Below, one piece after another: positions 52,489-54,155 of a stretch of DNA of 54,155 nucleotides. Origin of the DNA: Alkalihalobacillus trypoxylicola (GTDB lineage Bacteria > Bacillota > Bacilli > Bacillales > Bacillaceae_D); the NCBI RefSeq assembly GCF_001590785.1, contig NZ_LTAO01000013.1:1-54155 (forward strand), given 5' to 3'. Under the pieces are notes generated by a model. The model made no database searches, was not told the DNA's origin, and saw only the letters and a program-made list of their open reading frames with translations. Position 1 is the first letter of the stretch; each line of letters starts with the position of its first letter. Both the position numbers and the translations under genes were made by a program.

Positions 52489-53569
52489 AATTATTAAGCC
52501 ATATATTAAATATGAAGATGTAGAAGCTGACATCAAGGAGATTTTCAAAACTAAACAGTTGACCAAAGGTCCATTTGTAACTAAATTTACCGAAGCACTT
52601 TCAGACTATACTCAAGCAAAATATGTACACTTAACGAGCTCTGCAACAACCGCTCTAAGCACATGCTTAGAACTAATAAACATCAAAAAAGGCGATGAAG
52701 TGATTATTTCAGATTTCTCCTTCCCAGCAACTGCCAATGTCGTAGAAAATATTGGGGCGAAACCCATTTTTGCAGATGTAGAAATAGACACCTATAATAT
52801 GGATCCTACTCATCTAAAATCACTAATAAACCGTCAAACAAAAGCCGTTATTTTTGTCGATGCATTAGGAAACCCATCTAACCTTTTAGAGGTTAAAAAA
52901 ATATGTGAAGAGCACAATATTATACTTATTGAGGATGCTGCATGTTCGATTGGAAGCTCCATTAACCATAAAAAAATTGGCAATATTGCTGATTTAACAT
53001 GCTTTAGCTTTCACCCAAGAAAGTTGTTAACAACTGGTGAGGGGGGAGCTATTTTAACGAATTCAACTAAATGGAATGAAGCATTAAACATTTTATTGAA
53101 TCACGGTGCTACAGTATGTAATCAGCAGGTAGAGTTCAACTCATCTGGCTTTAATTATCGATTACCGGATTTAGCTTGTGTATTAGGAATACACCAACTA
53201 AAAATACTCGATCAAATTATTGAAAGACGTCTTGAGCTGAAAAAAAAATATCAAAGCGCCTTAGAACCTTTAGGCTTCACATTGCAAACCGTTAAAGAGC
53301 CTGTTAAACATAATGTTCAATCTATTGTATTTACTACTCCAAATAACATTAATAGAAACACACTTATCCAATATCTATACGACCATCAAATTGAAACGAC
53401 CATCGGAACGTATTCATTAAGCCAAACTTCATATTATCTAAAAAAATATCAATCCCCTCAGCCCAGCTCTCTCTTTTTACAAAATCACACCATTACCCTC
53501 CCCTGTCATGACGATGTACCTTTCGATTATGTGATTGAAGTCATTCAAAATTATCGAACAAATGAATGA
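52481..53569 (+). CDS. second DegT-type sugar aminotransferase
   Basis: A 362-aa PLP-dependent aminotransferase. The PLP lysine is K181 in CFSFHPRKLLTTGEGG, and EDAACSIGS is the usual Asp-containing block. It is only distantly similar to the first DegT protein. The HPRK form of the lysine motif is typical of the DegT group. The ATG overlaps the acyltransferase end by eight bases. Together with the epimerase and acyltransferase it fits an N-acyl-amino-deoxysugar pathway. Confidence 0.88.
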   Translation: MIRIIKPYIKYEDVEADIKEIFKTKQLTKGPFVTKFTEALSDYTQAKYVHLTSSATTALSTCLELINIKKGDEVIISDFSFPATANVVENIGAKPIFADVEIDTYNMDPTHLKSLINRQTKAVIFVDALGNPSNLLEVKKICEEHNIILIEDAACSIGSSINHKKIGNIADLTCFSFHPRKLLTTGEGGAILTNSTKWNEALNILLNHGATVCNQQVEFNSSGFNYRLPDLACVLGIHQLKILDQIIERRLELKKKYQSALEPLGFTLQTVKEPVKHNVQSIVFTTPNNINRNTLIQYLYDHQIETTIGTYSLSQTSYYLKKYQSPQPSSLFLQNHTITLPCHDDVPFDYVIEVIQNYRTNE

Positions 53570-53570
53570 A

Positions 53571-53606
53571 AAAAATGGCACCGTTCATAGAGCGGTGCCA
53601 TTCTAT
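53571..53606. terminator. bidirectional terminator
   Basis: AATGGCACCG (53574-53583) pairs perfectly with CGGTGCCATT (53593-53602). It lies between the aminotransferase gene and the convergent collagen-like gene. Confidence 0.85.
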
Positions 53607-54155
53607 TTAGGTTAGACGATGAACAGACCATACTGTTGCAGACGGATCTGCTCCACCTAAATTTAAATTAACATTCAATCCATTAGACACATAAAAAATA
53701 CCGATAACATCTCCCGCATTTAATTGCACATCCGCTGTTAAAGTAACAGTCCCACTTCCTAATATTGTTCTTAAGGTGAGCAATAAAAGGATACTCACAT
53801 TCAATACCGGAAATAAACCACTAACTATATTAGTAACCGTTGGCGAGGTTCTTTGTATTACAAATGATGGATTAATTCCAGCACCCAACTGAACAGAAAT
53901 AGCTGCTGTAGTAGTATAACTAATGACCGCTTTTATAGAATACCTTCCTGTAATCGGAATCGTATAGCTACCCGTTGTAGCATCAAAACCTGTACCTGTA
54001 TAAAATGGACTTGTAACCGTCCACCCACCTAATTGTGTGTTAGCAATTGTTGTCGTAACTCCTCTTTGTGCAGAAAATCCCGTTAATGCAACATTAGGAC
54101 CAGTTGGACCCCTGGCTCCTGTCGGACCTCGTGCTCCTGTTATCCCTCGTATTCC
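53607..54155 (-). CDS. collagen-like protein, BclA type, 5' end beyond the window
   Basis: The open frame runs in from the window edge (182 aa visible) with the collagen repeat GIRGITGARGPTGARGPTG, then a C-terminal domain of about 155 residues (from NVALTGFSAQRGVTT) with beta-strand patterns typical of BclA/C1q-like jelly-roll domains. An ATG at 53888 is internal and not the start. In Bacillus such proteins form the hair-like filaments of the exosporium and are glycosylated on Thr in the collagen region. The neighbouring sugar genes make this a likely acceptor, by inference. Confidence 0.85.
   Translation of the reverse strand, partial: GIRGITGARGPTGARGPTGPNVALTGFSAQRGVTTTIANTQLGGWTVTSPFYTGTGFDATTGSYTIPITGRYSIKAVISYTTTAAISVQLGAGINPSFVIQRTSPTVTNIVSGLFPVLNVSILLLLTLRTILGSGTVTLTADVQLNAGDVIGIFYVSNGLNVNLNLGGADPSATVWSVHRLT

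Overview
The window is an AT-rich chromosomal segment of an endospore-forming, competence-bearing member of the Bacillaceae. Spo0A, SpoIVB and the whole SpoIIIA operon place it among sporulating Bacilli. The gene order follows the conserved spo0A-to-comG segment of Bacillus chromosomes, but it is not B. subtilis itself. folD is missing between nusB and xseA, yqhQ is missing between yqhR and yqhP, no sin/tasA block lies between yqhG and the comG genes, and the comG operon is split in two.

Layout. 1-10940 (minus strand): spo0A, spoIVB, recN, argR, the rRNA methyltransferase yqxC, dxs, ispA, xseB, xseA and nusB. 11137-14002: yqhY, accC, accB and an unrecognised 123-residue protein gene. 14003-14548: a gene-free stretch with a multi-stem structured element. 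14549-20224: spoIIIAH to spoIIIAA and yqhV; spoIIIAD appears to start with ATT. 20588-25602: efp, pepQ, aroQ, yqhR, yqhP, a patatin-like gene and mntR. 25881-28281: a D-amino-acid aminotransferase, lipM and the rhodanese yqhL. 28492-32745: the glycine cleavage genes gcvPB, gcvPA and gcvT behind a tandem glycine riboswitch with a terminator. 32990-37305: yqhH, yqhG and small or metabolic genes. 37343-39716: aroK and comGG to comGC. 39897-41383: yidD, then eleven intact tRNA genes and a tRNA-Gly fragment. 41686-41791: a long palindromic element. 41819-43908: comGB and comGA. 44015-47180: tRNA-Gln, a UvrD-type helicase and an HD-domain protein. 47246-54155: sugar-nucleotide, glycosyltransferase, aminotransferase and acyltransferase genes next to a truncated collagen-like (BclA-type) gene.

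How it works together. Spo0A (sporulation entry), SpoIIIAA-AH (mother cell to forespore channel) and SpoIVB (forespore signal for sigma-K activation) cover three stages of sporulation. AccB/AccC, LipM, Dxs and IspA feed lipid, lipoate and isoprenoid synthesis. LipM supplies lipoate to the H protein that works with GcvT and GcvPA/PB. The last 7 kb looks like a locus for building and attaching an amino- and acyl-modified sugar, probably on the spore or cell surface; the adjacent collagen-like protein is a plausible acceptor.

Best leads: the split comG operon with tRNA genes in the gap, the 106-bp palindromic element, the structured element at 14264-14398, the duplicated tRNA-Gly 5' half, the ATT start of spoIIIAD and the surface-glycan locus. 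No CRISPR array, prophage or intact insertion sequence was seen. Family names rest on recall of protein families and visible motifs; no database search was run.
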